Origin: Onstottus_B arcticum
GTDB taxonomy: Bacteria; Acidobacteriota; Blastocatellia; UBA7656
Length of the DNA: 21,012 bases
Direction: 5' to 3'
Assembly (NCBI GenBank): GCA_038040485.1
Contig: JBBPIE010000060.1
Coordinates: forward strand, 1 to 21,012
The position numbers and the translations under genes were made by a program. Positions 1 to 7,613 of this stretch are shown piece by piece (position 1 is the first letter of the stretch; every line of letters begins with the position of its first letter). Below the pieces are notes generated by a model that saw nothing but the letters and a program-made list of their open reading frames with translations, was not told the DNA's origin and did not search any database.

Positions 1-94
1 TCGCTGCCGTCAACGTCGTCTTTCCGTGATCGATGTGCCCGATCGTCCCTACGTTTACGTGCGGCTTTGACCGGTCAAATTTCTCTTTCGCCAT
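1..94 (-). CDS. tuf: Elongation factor Tu, N-terminal fragment (cut by window edge)
   Basis: EF-Tu is the GTPase that delivers aminoacyl-tRNA to the ribosome. Only the first 31 codons are in the window. They read [20 protein letters not shown] followed by [10 protein letters not shown], with the G1/P-loop motif GHIDHGKT that is diagnostic of EF-Tu. The ATG is at 94-92, and an AGAGGAG Shine-Dalgarno lies about 5 bases upstream (99-105). The gene follows tRNA-Tyr, tRNA-Gly and tRNA-Thr on the same strand, the order seen upstream of tufB in E. coli, so it is probably cotranscribed with them. EF-G or EF-Ts could not begin with this sequence. Most of the gene lies outside the window. Confidence 0.97.
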
Positions 95-175
95 AACTCT
101 CCTCTGCTCAAGCTACGGTCACGCCGTAGCCAATCTCAAAACTAACTAGCCAATTCGCCGAGCCTAGCGCCCAAG

Positions 176-250
<75 letters not shown>

Positions 251-275
251 TATTCGAACAGGCTGCGACGAGAAT

Positions 276-351
<76 letters not shown>

Positions 352-437
352 CCATCAAACGAAGGGAAAAGGGCGAGGAGGGAAAAGGAGAAATAATTCT
401 TTCGCGTTTTCGCCTCTTGCCCTTTCCCCCTGGTTCC

Positions 438-525
438 TGGTGCTGGGGGAAGGATTCGAACCTTCGTAGAGCCTAAGCCCGCCGGGTTTACAGCCCGGTG
501 CCATTAACCACTCGACCACCCCAGC
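438..525 (-). tRNA. tRNA-Tyr(GTA), class II
   Basis: On the minus strand the acceptor stem GCTGGGG pairs with CCCCAGC. The anticodon stem CCGGG/CCCGG encloses CTGTAAA, giving anticodon GTA (Tyr). A long variable arm makes it a class II tRNA of 88 bases including the encoded CCA (440-438). It corresponds to tyrU in the E. coli tufB operon and is now the first tRNA of the tuf cluster. Confidence 0.96.
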
Positions 526-990
526 ACTCGAAGCAGCTAGTGGCGAGTGCGCAGATTCACACCGCTCAGCTTGAAGCTCCGCTGCCAGTTTGAAGCCGTT
601 CCAAACCGTCGCAATCAAGGCCGCCGCGGTTCATTCGATCATCGCTCCGCCTCATCCTCGCCGACGGCGGGCTCCGATCGACCGGCTCGACCTCTCGACT
701 TCAATCAGCACACCGGGTCCGCAGTCCCTCAGACAGGCCATGGCAGTCACCGGCAAAAGAGGGATTCTAAGCGCGACAGCGGTTCTCCGTCAAGCTCGAC
801 GGCTAAACAGTGAGTCGAAACCGATGCGCGAGGCGCGCCATGTCATGTTGTGAAGGTGAACATATGCGCCGAACCCGCTAACCCCTCAAGCTCTCAGCCG
901 CTGCTTAGTCAGCTCTTATCTGCGATACTGATCTTGATGAGCCGCGACTTGAGACACCGGTCATCGAGAACCGGAGAAGGGTGAGAAGTC
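526..990. other. Gene-free interval between tRNA-Tyr and the GNAT/synthetase gene
   Basis: About 465 bases separate two divergent units. Short open frames cross it, but none has a ribosome binding site or recognisable protein sequence. The promoter of the tRNA-tuf unit (minus) and that of the gene starting at 991 (plus) should both lie here. I could not find a convincing -35/-10 pair with normal spacing for either. No tRNA, repeat or terminator hairpin was recognised. Confidence 0.5.
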
Positions 991-3717
991 ATGTCTAGTG
1001 AACACCAACAACGCTCGCCTCATCCACTCCATCAGGCGGGCGACGTAGTCCTGAGAGACGGGTCCACTGTAAAGGTCCGCCCGCTCCAGCCAGATGACGA
1101 GCAGCGGCTTCTGGATTTCTTTCGATCTCTCTCAGAGGAGTCACGATGGCTTCGGTTCTTTTCATTCATTAAGGACAAGCTACTCGCCGCCGAAGCGCAC
1201 CGCGAGGCGACGGTTGACCAGGTGCGCACATTCGGGCTCATAGCGCTGACCGGTGGAAACGAGCGAGTCGTTGGACACGCACTATGCTCAGCGATGGAAG
1301 CGGACCGCGCGGACGCGGCCTTCGCGGTCGCAGACGACTACCAGGGGCGCGGGCTCGGCACGATACTTCTTGGCCAGTTGGCGCAGGTCGCGGCGTCAAA
1401 CGGAATTCAAGTGTTCGAAGCTGACGTGCTGGCCTCGAACCATAAAATGCTCGGAGTCTTTCGCCGCTCGGGATTCCCAATCAAGGTGACGGTCTCAACG
1501 GGACAGCTACACGTAACATTTCCAACTTCGTTAAACGCCGAGGCAATTGCGCAGTTTGAAGAACGCGAGCAAGTCTCCGCCGTTAACACGCTAAAGCTCT
1601 TCTTGAGTCCGAACTCTGTCGCGGTTATCGGAGCGTCTCGGAATCGAGGAACCATCGGTGGCGAGATTTTTCACAACCTTCTCAACTACGAGTTCGCAGG
1701 TCCCGTGTATCCGGTCAACCCCGGCGCTGAAGTCATCCAAAGTGTTCTTGCCTATGCTTCGGTCGAAGCTATTCCAGGCCCGGTCGACCTTGCAGTGATA
1801 GCAGTCCCCGGCGCTCACGTGCTCGAAGTCGCCGAGCAATGCGGACGCAAAGGCGTGCGCGCGCTTGTCGTCATCTCGGCCGGTTTTGCCGAAACCGGCG
1901 ACGAAGGCCGCGCGCGTCAGGACGAGTTGTTGCGAATCTGCAGGATAACCGGAATGAGATTGATCGGCCCGAACTGCATGGGGATCATTAACACTGACCG
2001 GAACGTGCGGCTCGATGCGACGTTTGCGCCGCACGTGCCGCGCGCCGGACGAGTCGCGTTCTTCTCGCAAAGCGGCGCGCTCGGACTTGCAATCATCGAC
2101 TATGCAAACTCGCTCGGGCTTGGCATTTCTTCATTTATTTCAATCGGCAACAAAGCGGACATATCCGGAAATGACCTTCTGAGTTATTGGGAGTCCGATC
2201 CGGGAAGCGATCTGATCCTGCTTTACCTGGAGTCATTCGGAAACCCCAAGAAGTTTTCGCGTCTTGCCCGGCGCATTGGACGCACGAAGCCCATCGTTGT
2301 TGTAAAGAGCGGACGATCGACCGCGGGAGCTCGCGCGGCTTCATCGCACACCGGCGCGCTGCTCGCTGCTTCCGACGTAACAGTCGACGCGCTGTTCCGC
2401 CAGGCCGGCGTGATACGAACCGACACCCTTGAAGAGTTATTCGACGTCGCGTCGCTCCTTGCGAATCAGCCGGTGCCCAAGGGCTCCCGCATAGGCATCG
2501 TCACAAACGCGGGCGGGCCGGCGATCCTTTGCGCGGACGCTTGCGAAAGCGAAGGACTCACGGTTCCGATGCTCGACGCTAAAAGCAAAGCTGCATTGCG
2601 AGAGTTTCTCCCGTCAGAAGCAAGCGTAACCAATCCCGTGGACATGATCGCGTCGGCGACCGCTGACGACTACGCAAAAGCGATCCGCATTGTGGCTGAA
2701 GATCCAAACGTCGATGCCCTGGTAGTAATCTTCACGCCGCCACTCGTAACGCGAGCCGAAGACGTAGCGCGCGCCATCGTTGGTGCGGTTCGAGGCTGCG
2801 AGTCGTGCAAACCCGTCGTCACGGTATTTCTCTCGGCGCGCGGTGTGCCGGACGAATTGAGAACAACCGACTTGCGAATCCCGTCGTTCGCTTTCCCCGA
2901 AGCCGCCGCAACTGCGCTTGCTCGTGTTGCGCACTACGGCGAGTGGCGCGAGAAGCCACAGTCCGAACCGGCGCAGTTCGACAACCTGCGGCGCGATGAG
3001 GCCGCTGCCACAGTCGCGACGGCGCTGACGAGGGGGGATGGCTGGCTGACCGTCGAAGAAACAGCGAAGCTCCTCTCTTGCTACGGTCTTCCGCTGGTCG
3101 AGCAGCGAGTTGTCGCAACAGCCGAAGAAGCGGGCGCGGCTGCGGAAGAAATTGGAGGTGACATCGCCCTCAAAGCCGTCGCCAGCGGGCTGCTCCACAA
3201 GACGGAAGCCGGGGCCGTGCGGCTTCATCTGAACGGAAGGGAACAAGTCACGTCGGCCGCTCAGGATATGGCCGCGAAGCTTGCGGCGGGCGGCCAACCG
3301 CCAACCGGCTTCGTCGTCCAGCAAATGATCTCGGGCGGTGTGGAGATGATAGTTGGCATCGCGCACGATCCGCAGTTCGGACCGGTGGTGGCCTGCGGCG
3401 CGGGCGGGGTCTTCGTTGAGCTGATGCGTGATGTGTCGGTGCGCCTGACGCCGCTTGCCGAGGATGACGCTGCCGAGATGATTCGCAGCCTCAAGACCTA
3501 TCCGCTGCTTACTGGTTTTCGAGGGAGCCCGGTGTGCGACACGGCCGCCTTGGTAGATGGGCTGCTGCGAGTGAGCGCGATGGTCGAAGATATCCCGCAG
3601 ATTGCCGAACTCGACTGTAATCCGTTTGTGGTTCGTGAGCGCGGTGCAGTTATCCTCGACGCGCGTGTGAGAGTCGTTGCGTCGGAGCCTCCGCGTCTGC
3701 TCGGCGCGCGAAGATGA
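991..3717 (+). CDS. GNAT acetyltransferase / ADP-forming acyl-CoA synthetase fusion (type II Pat-like protein acetyltransferase)
   Basis: This 908-residue protein has an N-terminal GNAT domain (about 20-180) with the acetyl-CoA loop QGRGLG at 118-123. An NDP-forming acyl-CoA synthetase follows: a CoA-binding Rossmann segment (AVIGASRN, 211-218), succinyl-CoA-ligase-like domains (about 350-650), and an ATP-grasp domain (about 690-905) ending near AELDCNPFVV. GNAT-first order is that of type II protein lysine acetyltransferases; enterobacterial Pat has the reverse order. Such proteins acetylate metabolic enzymes, classically acetyl-CoA synthetase. Both histidines used for phosphotransfer in active ADP-forming synthetases look present: His453 in SHTGAL and His736 in GLLHKTEAG. 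The synthetase half may therefore be active, unlike in Salmonella Pat, where it has degenerated. GGAGAAGGG at 972-980 could serve as a weak Shine-Dalgarno. Acyl-CoA synthetase with an accessory GNAT domain is the alternative reading. Confidence 0.9.
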   Translation: MSSEHQQRSPHPLHQAGDVVLRDGSTVKVRPLQPDDEQRLLDFFRSLSEESRWLRFFSFIKDKLLAAEAHREATVDQVRTFGLIALTGGNERVVGHALCSAMEADRADAAFAVADDYQGRGLGTILLGQLAQVAASNGIQVFEADVLASNHKMLGVFRRSGFPIKVTVSTGQLHVTFPTSLNAEAIAQFEEREQVSAVNTLKLFLSPNSVAVIGASRNRGTIGGEIFHNLLNYEFAGPVYPVNPGAEVIQSVLAYASVEAIPGPVDLAVIAVPGAHVLEVAEQCGRKGVRALVVISAGFAETGDEGRARQDELLRICRITGMRLIGPNCMGIINTDRNVRLDATFAPHVPRAGRVAFFSQSGALGLAIIDYANSLGLGISSFISIGNKADISGNDLLSYWESDPGSDLILLYLESFGNPKKFSRLARRIGRTKPIVVVKSGRSTAGARAASSHTGALLAASDVTVDALFRQAGVIRTDTLEELFDVASLLANQPVPKGSRIGIVTNAGGPAILCADACESEGLTVPMLDAKSKAALREFLPSEASVTNPVDMIASATADDYAKAIRIVAEDPNVDALVVIFTPPLVTRAEDVARAIVGAVRGCESCKPVVTVFLSARGVPDELRTTDLRIPSFAFPEAAATALARVAHYGEWREKPQSEPAQFDNLRRDEAAATVATALTRGDGWLTVEETAKLLSCYGLPLVEQRVVATAEEAGAAAEEIGGDIALKAVASGLLHKTEAGAVRLHLNGREQVTSAAQDMAAKLAAGGQPPTGFVVQQMISGGVEMIVGIAHDPQFGPVVACGAGGVFVELMRDVSVRLTPLAEDDAAEMIRSLKTYPLLTGFRGSPVCDTAALVDGLLRVSAMVEDIPQIAELDCNPFVVRERGAVILDARVRVVASEPPRLLGARR

Positions 3718-3815
3718 GCTCGGTTGGATTTACCTTTTGATGATCGCCGGCATCCAAGCGTGTACGTCGCCTGGCACGCCGGACTACAACGCTACGAAAG
3801 ACAAGAGGGGGTTGT

Positions 3816-4616
3816 GTGCGAATAGAGGGTTTCGGGTCTCGAATAAAGATCTTTTACAAGAAGCATCGCACCTTCGTTAACGCCATCATTATCCTTCTGG
3901 GCATCTACGCGACTCTCGCCTCGATCGGTGTGTTCTACAAACCGCTGAGCCCTGAATCGCTCCTGAGAAAGGAAAACACAGACGCGGTCGCGAGCTATGT
4001 GTTGAGCTACGGATGGGCGGCGCCGATTTTCTTTATCGCTCTGCAGGTCTGCCAGGTAGTCATTCTGCCGATACCGGGACAGGTGATCGGCTTAGTAGCC
4101 GGCTACATCTTCGGCTGGAAGCTCGGCACAGCTTATACGATGATCGGACTCGCTCTGGGTATGATCATCGTGTTTACGCTTTCGCGAAAACTGGGGCGGC
4201 GCTTCGTAGAAAAGCTCAATGGGCCGGAGGCCATGCGCGACCTCGAAGCGCTCTTTGCGAGTCGCGATAACAACACGCCTGGCCTCTACCAGAAGTCCGC
4301 GCAGACTCTCCGTTCGAACGCGTTGTTGACGTTCTTTCTTTTCATGCTGTTGCCGGGTCTGCCTGACAATCTGGCTTGTTTTGTCGCCGGGCTGACGAAG
4401 ATCCCAGTCCGCTATCTGCTTCTAGCAGCGTTGGTGGGGAGGTTTCCCGCCGCTTTGACTTTGACAATGTTTGGGGATGGGTGGGCAAAAGCCCAGAACT
4501 CCACAACGCTTTTTGTTCTTGGCGGAGCTGCTCTTCTTTTGACGGTGATTTTTCTGTGGAAGAAACAGAAGATCGAAACGATAGTGAGGAAAGTAGCCGG
4601 CTGGTCAGACACCTAA
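3816..4616 (+). CDS. TVP38/TMEM64 (DedA-superfamily) membrane protein
   Basis: This 266-residue integral membrane protein has hydrophobic segments near 22-41, 68-88, 92-120, 165-190, 195-215 and 230-250. The family signature is clear: VILPIPGQV (82-90), then AGYIFGWKLG (95-104), and SRKLGRRF (123-130). A later FMLLPGLPDN lies in the second half, as in the re-entrant-loop fold of DedA/VTT proteins. Relatives are linked to lipid scrambling or membrane homeostasis; the substrate cannot be told from the sequence. The start is GTG 3816, supported by a strong GAGGGGG ribosome binding site a few bases upstream. The gene lies about 100 bases after the GNAT/synthetase gene on the same strand and may share its transcript, though no functional link is evident. 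Confidence 0.87.
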   Translation: MRIEGFGSRIKIFYKKHRTFVNAIIILLGIYATLASIGVFYKPLSPESLLRKENTDAVASYVLSYGWAAPIFFIALQVCQVVILPIPGQVIGLVAGYIFGWKLGTAYTMIGLALGMIIVFTLSRKLGRRFVEKLNGPEAMRDLEALFASRDNNTPGLYQKSAQTLRSNALLTFFLFMLLPGLPDNLACFVAGLTKIPVRYLLLAALVGRFPAALTLTMFGDGWAKAQNSTTLFVLGGAALLLTVIFLWKKQKIETIVRKVAGWSDT

Positions 4617-4869
4617 ACACTGAAACGGTCCGCGAGAACTCTCTGAACTTCGCCCAATACGTCACACGTACTCAGAACCGCCTGCACGGTGCACAGACTC
4701 GAAATTACCCTCGTGTCCTCGGAACGTTTAGCACGGCGCCTCGATCGAAGGCGACTCGACACCTCTTCGCGACGGACATTCAGGGAACAGAGCATCCTGG
4801 GCTTTCCGCAAGGATCGGGGCACAATGGTTGATGTGAAAGATGATTGAATCGCGTTGACTCGATTCGGT

Positions 4870-4879
4870 CTCATATGAG
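4870..4879. promoter_or_regulatory. 10-bp perfect palindrome upstream of the exported-protein gene
   Basis: CTCATATGAG is self-complementary and ends 14 bases before the ATG at 4894, just before the ribosome binding site. It could be an operator half-site pair, but ten bases of palindrome also occur by chance. Nothing else supports it. Confidence 0.15.
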
Positions 4880-4893
4880 CTTCCGGAGGGCCT

Positions 4894-5157
4894 ATGAAGA
4901 AATCAACTTTGATGAAGTTTTCTGCCGTAATTGTTGCTGCCGTCTTAGCGGCTGCGACGCTACTGATGCCGGGTGTTGGATTCGCGCAAGGACGCGGACA
5001 CGGGCGCGGCCAGATCAAGAAAACCGGGAAATTTGTGAACGGCCACGACGCTCGCGACGGCCGTTGGGATGGGCGCGGTCCCAAGCCCAAATGGTTTAAA
5101 GGTAAACCAAAATACCGCGCTCACGCGCGGCACAGGCGCTTGCTGAGGAGACGATAG
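4894..5157 (+). CDS. Small exported, highly basic RG/K-rich protein of unknown function
   Basis: The 87-residue product starts with a textbook signal peptide: KK near the N-terminus, a hydrophobic core at about 9-25, and a probable cleavage after GFA (29-31) before Gln32. The mature part of about 56 residues is dominated by Arg, Lys, Gly and His, begins QGRGHGRGQ, and ends in RRLLRRR. It has no cysteines and no recognisable domain. GGAGG at about 4885-4889 is well placed for the ATG at 4894. I do not recognise the family. Its strong positive charge suggests binding to a polyanion such as nucleic acid, LPS or cell-wall polymer, but this is speculation. It ends 29 bases before the 3' end of the convergent tRNA-Thr(TGT). 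Confidence 0.72.
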   Translation: MKKSTLMKFSAVIVAAVLAAATLLMPGVGFAQGRGHGRGQIKKTGKFVNGHDARDGRWDGRGPKPKWFKGKPKYRAHARHRRLLRRR

Positions 5158-5186
5158 CAAGTGGCTCCTGATGAGTGTAAATACGA

Positions 5187-5262
5187 TGGAGCCGGTGAAG
5201 GGATTCGAACCCCCGACCCTCTGATTACAAATCAGATGCTCTACCAACTGAGCTACACCGGC
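5187..5262 (-). tRNA. tRNA-Thr(TGT)
   Basis: On the minus strand the acceptor stem GCCGGTG pairs with CACCGGC. The anticodon stem TCTGA/TCAGA encloses TTTGTAA, giving anticodon TGT (Thr ACA/ACG). The T-loop is GGGTTCGAATCCC, and CCA is encoded at 5189-5187. It corresponds to thrU, the first tRNA of the E. coli tufB operon, but here it is separated from tRNA-Tyr by about 4.7 kb of opposite-strand genes. Confidence 0.96.
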
Positions 5263-5291
5263 CTACTGTTCTTTCAATCGCGCAGAACGTG

Positions 5292-5321
5292 AGTATCATT
5301 CAAACTCCAACTTCATTGCAA
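5292..5321 (-). promoter_or_regulatory. Possible promoter of tRNA-Thr(TGT)
   Basis: Read on the minus strand, TTGCAA (5321-5316) and GATACT (5297-5292) are 18 bases apart, each matching 4 of 6 consensus positions. The start would lie about 20-25 bases upstream of the mature tRNA. This is plausible in position, but the match is only moderate. Confidence 0.35.
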
Positions 5322-5356
5322 GTGGCGGACTTTGACTTCTTTGCCAGTGGCGATGT

Positions 5357-5385
5357 TTGTTTGCGACAGGCGCGCTTGTTATAGT
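5357..5385 (+). promoter_or_regulatory. Promoter of the dppB-like gene, probably giving a leaderless transcript
   Basis: TATAGT (5380-5385) is preceded by TG one base upstream, making an extended -10. A TTGTTT -35 lies 17 bases before it (5357-5362). The predicted transcription start is around 5391-5394, and the ATG is at 5394. There is no Shine-Dalgarno between them. Confidence 0.5.
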
Positions 5386-5393
5386 GACGGCCT

Positions 5394-6323
5394 ATGCGAG
5401 GACTCGCCTTCGCGGTGCTGCGGCGACTATTCGTTGTCATCCCTGTTTTGTGGGCAGTCGTGACTGTCGTTTTTCTTCTCATTCACATCATCCCGGGCGA
5501 TCCCGCTCGCAACCTCGTGGGTGAAAACGCAACCGAAGAGCAAGTCCAAAGGGTCAAGCAAGAACTCGGCCTGGACAAGCCGCTCGGGCGGCAGTATCTC
5601 GACTATTGGGCCGGTCTTGCGCGCGGAGACTGGGGCACGAACCCGGTGACTCAGCAGCCGGTCTTGAGCCGAATTGCTTCGCGGTATCCGGCCACGATCA
5701 AGCTGGCTTTTGCTGCGATGCTGATTGCCACCCTCTTCTCGATCCCGCTCGGTGTGACTGCCGCGACTCATCGAGGCAGTTGGATTGACAGCCTTTCAAC
5801 GCTGGTGGCGTTGCTTGGCATCTCGCTTCCGAGCTTCGCGTTGGGGCCGCTTCTGGTGCTGGTGTTCTCGGTGCAGCTCGGGGTCACGCCGGTGTCGGGC
5901 TCGGGCGGAGTGGATCATCTTATTCTTCCCGCGCTGACGTTAGGCGCGGCGCTGTCAGCGATCCTCACGCGAATGGTTCGATCGAGCGTGCTCGAAGAAT
6001 TGGGCGAAGACTACGTGCGAACCGCACGTGCCAAAGGCTTGCCCGAACGAACAGTGATCTACAAACACGTGCTCAAGAACGGACTGATCCCTGTAGTGAC
6101 GGTGCTTGGATTGCAATTCGGCGTATTGCTGGCGGGCGCGATAATAACCGAGCGCGTGTTCTCGTGGCCGGGTGTTGGCAGCTTGCTGGTGGATTCGATC
6201 AGCGAGCGGGACTATAAGCTGACTCAAGGCTGCATACTGGTGATCGCGACGACTTATGTGCTGGTCAACACCGCGACGGATATCGCGTATAGATTCCTGG
6301 ATCCGAGGATCAAGGTTGATTGA
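5394..6323 (+). CDS. dppB: ABC transporter permease, DppB/OppB type
   Basis: This 309-residue inner-membrane permease belongs to the peptide/opine/nickel ABC import family. The N-terminal segment has the family start (LRRLFVVIPVLWAVVTVVFL, then HIIPGDPARN at 31-40). The cytoplasmic EAA-like loop that contacts the ATPase is at about 201-230 (EDYVRTARAKGL), followed by the typical ITERVFSWPGVGSLL near the C-terminus. Six transmembrane segments are expected. The start is the ATG at 5394; it lacks a Shine-Dalgarno but sits just behind a -10 element. It pairs with the DppC-type permease downstream. No binding protein or ATPase gene lies in the window, so the substrate (di/oligopeptide, nickel or other) is undetermined. 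The gene symbol marks the family only. Confidence 0.9.
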   Translation: MRGLAFAVLRRLFVVIPVLWAVVTVVFLLIHIIPGDPARNLVGENATEEQVQRVKQELGLDKPLGRQYLDYWAGLARGDWGTNPVTQQPVLSRIASRYPATIKLAFAAMLIATLFSIPLGVTAATHRGSWIDSLSTLVALLGISLPSFALGPLLVLVFSVQLGVTPVSGSGGVDHLILPALTLGAALSAILTRMVRSSVLEELGEDYVRTARAKGLPERTVIYKHVLKNGLIPVVTVLGLQFGVLLAGAIITERVFSWPGVGSLLVDSISERDYKLTQGCILVIATTYVLVNTATDIAYRFLDPRIKVD

Positions 6324-6330
6324 CCAAATA

Positions 6331-6409
6331 GACCACGGATTGGGCGGATTGGACGGGTTATCACGGATCTGATCCGTGAAGATCCGTCCAATCCGCCCAA
6401 TCCGTGGTC
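6331..6409. repeat. Nested perfect palindrome (26-bp arms around a 9-1-9 hairpin)
   Basis: The arm at 6331-6356 (starting GACCACGGATTGGGCGG) is exactly complementary to 6384-6409. Between them, TCACGGATC (6361-6369) and GATCCGTGA (6371-6379) form a second hairpin with a one-base loop. The unit is itself built from the recurring words GGATTGG/CCAATCC and GGATC. It occupies nearly the whole gap between the two permease genes and resembles dispersed intergenic palindromes. In mRNA it would form a very stable stem that could protect the upstream message, attenuate dppC, or both. Confidence 0.9.
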
Positions 6410-6421
6410 GATTCCCTACCT

Positions 6422-7231
6422 ATGAATAGAGTGACAAAATTCGGATTAGCAGTCGCCGGCGTGCTGCTGTTGATGGCCGTGCTGTCTCCGCTGCTTGCCT
6501 CATGGGATCGAGTTCAGAGCCAGGACCTCGGCGCGCGGCTCGAACCACCAGAAGCCGCGCACTTGATGGGGCGAGATCAGCTCGGACGAGACATCCTGAC
6601 GCGCATCATCTACGGTGCGCGAGTCTCGATGCTGGTCGGTCTTTCGGTCGTAACCTTATCCTCCATCGTAGGCGTACTCATTGGGGCCTTCGCCGGATAC
6701 AAGGGAGGCTGGACCGATCGGCTTGTATCGGGATTGTTGTTCAACGTCTTCCTGTCGTTTCCCGGCATCCTGCTGGCGATAGCGATGGTTGCGTTCCTTG
6801 GCCCAAGTCTCAAAAACCTTATCATCGCGCTGTCAGTGATCGGCTGGGTAGGCTACGCCAGGCTGATGCGCGGGCAGGTGCTCAAGGTACGCGAGTACGA
6901 CTTCGTGACTGCGGCTCGCGCGCTTGGCGCAAGCGATGTGCGAATCCTCATCAAGCACATTCTGCCGAACTCGATTCAGCCGTTGATCGTGCAGGCTTCG
7001 CTTGGAATGGCCGGGGCGATTCTGGCTGAGGCAGGAATGAGCTTTTTGGGTCTTGGCGTGCCCGAGCCGATTCCATCGTGGGGCAAGATGATCGACGACT
7101 CGCGTGAGTTCTGGTTCGTCGCGCCGCACTTGTTCATTTTTCCAGGAGTGATGATCGCGCTCGCGGTGCTTTCGTTCAACTTCATCGGCGACGGACTGCG
7201 TGAGAAGCTTGACCCGCGAATCAAACGCTAG
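6422..7231 (+). CDS. dppC: ABC transporter permease, DppC/OppC type
   Basis: This 269-residue partner permease of the DppB-like protein shows the DppC-family signature HLMGRDQLGRDILTRIIYGA (47-66). The EAA loop contains FVTAARALGASD (161-172) followed by KHILPN. The C-terminus is typical: EAGMSFLGLGVPEPIPSWG, then FNFIGDGLREKLDPRIKR. I chose ATG 6422 rather than GTG 6404 because the GTG lies inside the right arm of the palindrome and adds only six unconserved residues. Neither start has a good Shine-Dalgarno, so translation may depend on coupling or on the RNA structure just upstream. It ends at LDPRIKR as family members do, so it is complete. The N-terminal domain is short. Confidence 0.9.
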   Translation: MNRVTKFGLAVAGVLLLMAVLSPLLASWDRVQSQDLGARLEPPEAAHLMGRDQLGRDILTRIIYGARVSMLVGLSVVTLSSIVGVLIGAFAGYKGGWTDRLVSGLLFNVFLSFPGILLAIAMVAFLGPSLKNLIIALSVIGWVGYARLMRGQVLKVREYDFVTAARALGASDVRILIKHILPNSIQPLIVQASLGMAGAILAEAGMSFLGLGVPEPIPSWGKMIDDSREFWFVAPHLFIFPGVMIALAVLSFNFIGDGLREKLDPRIKR

Positions 7232-7263
7232 TCAATTGCGCAGTAATGGATTGCTACTCGAGT

Positions 7264-7613
7264 CTACCGTAGCGGCAAGTAGTCCAATCGATCAGACCAG
7301 TCGGACAGGCCGGTATCTTTAGCAATCAGCTCCAAATCGTTGATGCATTGTCCAATTGACACCTTTTGCTGAGGCGCATAAACAACACCCGAAAACCGCT
7401 CACCCACCTTTTGACGACGACTCGCCTCGCCCAAAAAATCCCTATCCTGACTGAACAAAACGCGATTAAGAATAGTCGCCCGATCTAAAAGGCTGGCATC
7501 ATTCAAAGCGCAACAGCCGTCGTCCTGCGCAGTCAAGACATCCACCCCCCGCTGCCGCAAACGTCGGTAACCGCTCGATGCACGTGGACGTCCATATACA
7601 AACATACGCTCAC
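7264..7613 (-). pseudogene. DUF5615 PIN-like toxin (VapC45-like), disrupted by a one-base frameshift near the N-terminus
   Basis: The main open frame (7605-7264) begins with an unfamily-like MFVYGRPRASS, then becomes a clear DUF5615 protein: RQRGVDVLTAQDDG, VLFSQDRDFL, FSGVVYAPQ, ending LDYLPLR. The missing N-terminus is in another frame from GTG 7613: MSVCLYMDVHVHRAVTD, which carries the expected first acidic residue in YMDVHV. Adding one base near 7560-7563 (GACGTTTG to GACGGTTTG) joins the frames as TDGLRQRGV, and the whole becomes 116 codons. The GTG overlaps the antitoxin stop (GTGA), as in coupled toxin-antitoxin genes. As it stands, the frame from ATG 7605 lacks the N-terminal strand and Asp, so the nuclease is probably inactive. 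A sequencing or assembly error is the alternative. Confidence 0.8.

Noticed and set aside
547..853. Two overlapping 87-88 codon frames upstream of the GNAT fusion
   Set aside because: Low-complexity Arg/Ser/Pro composition, no Shine-Dalgarno and no similarity.
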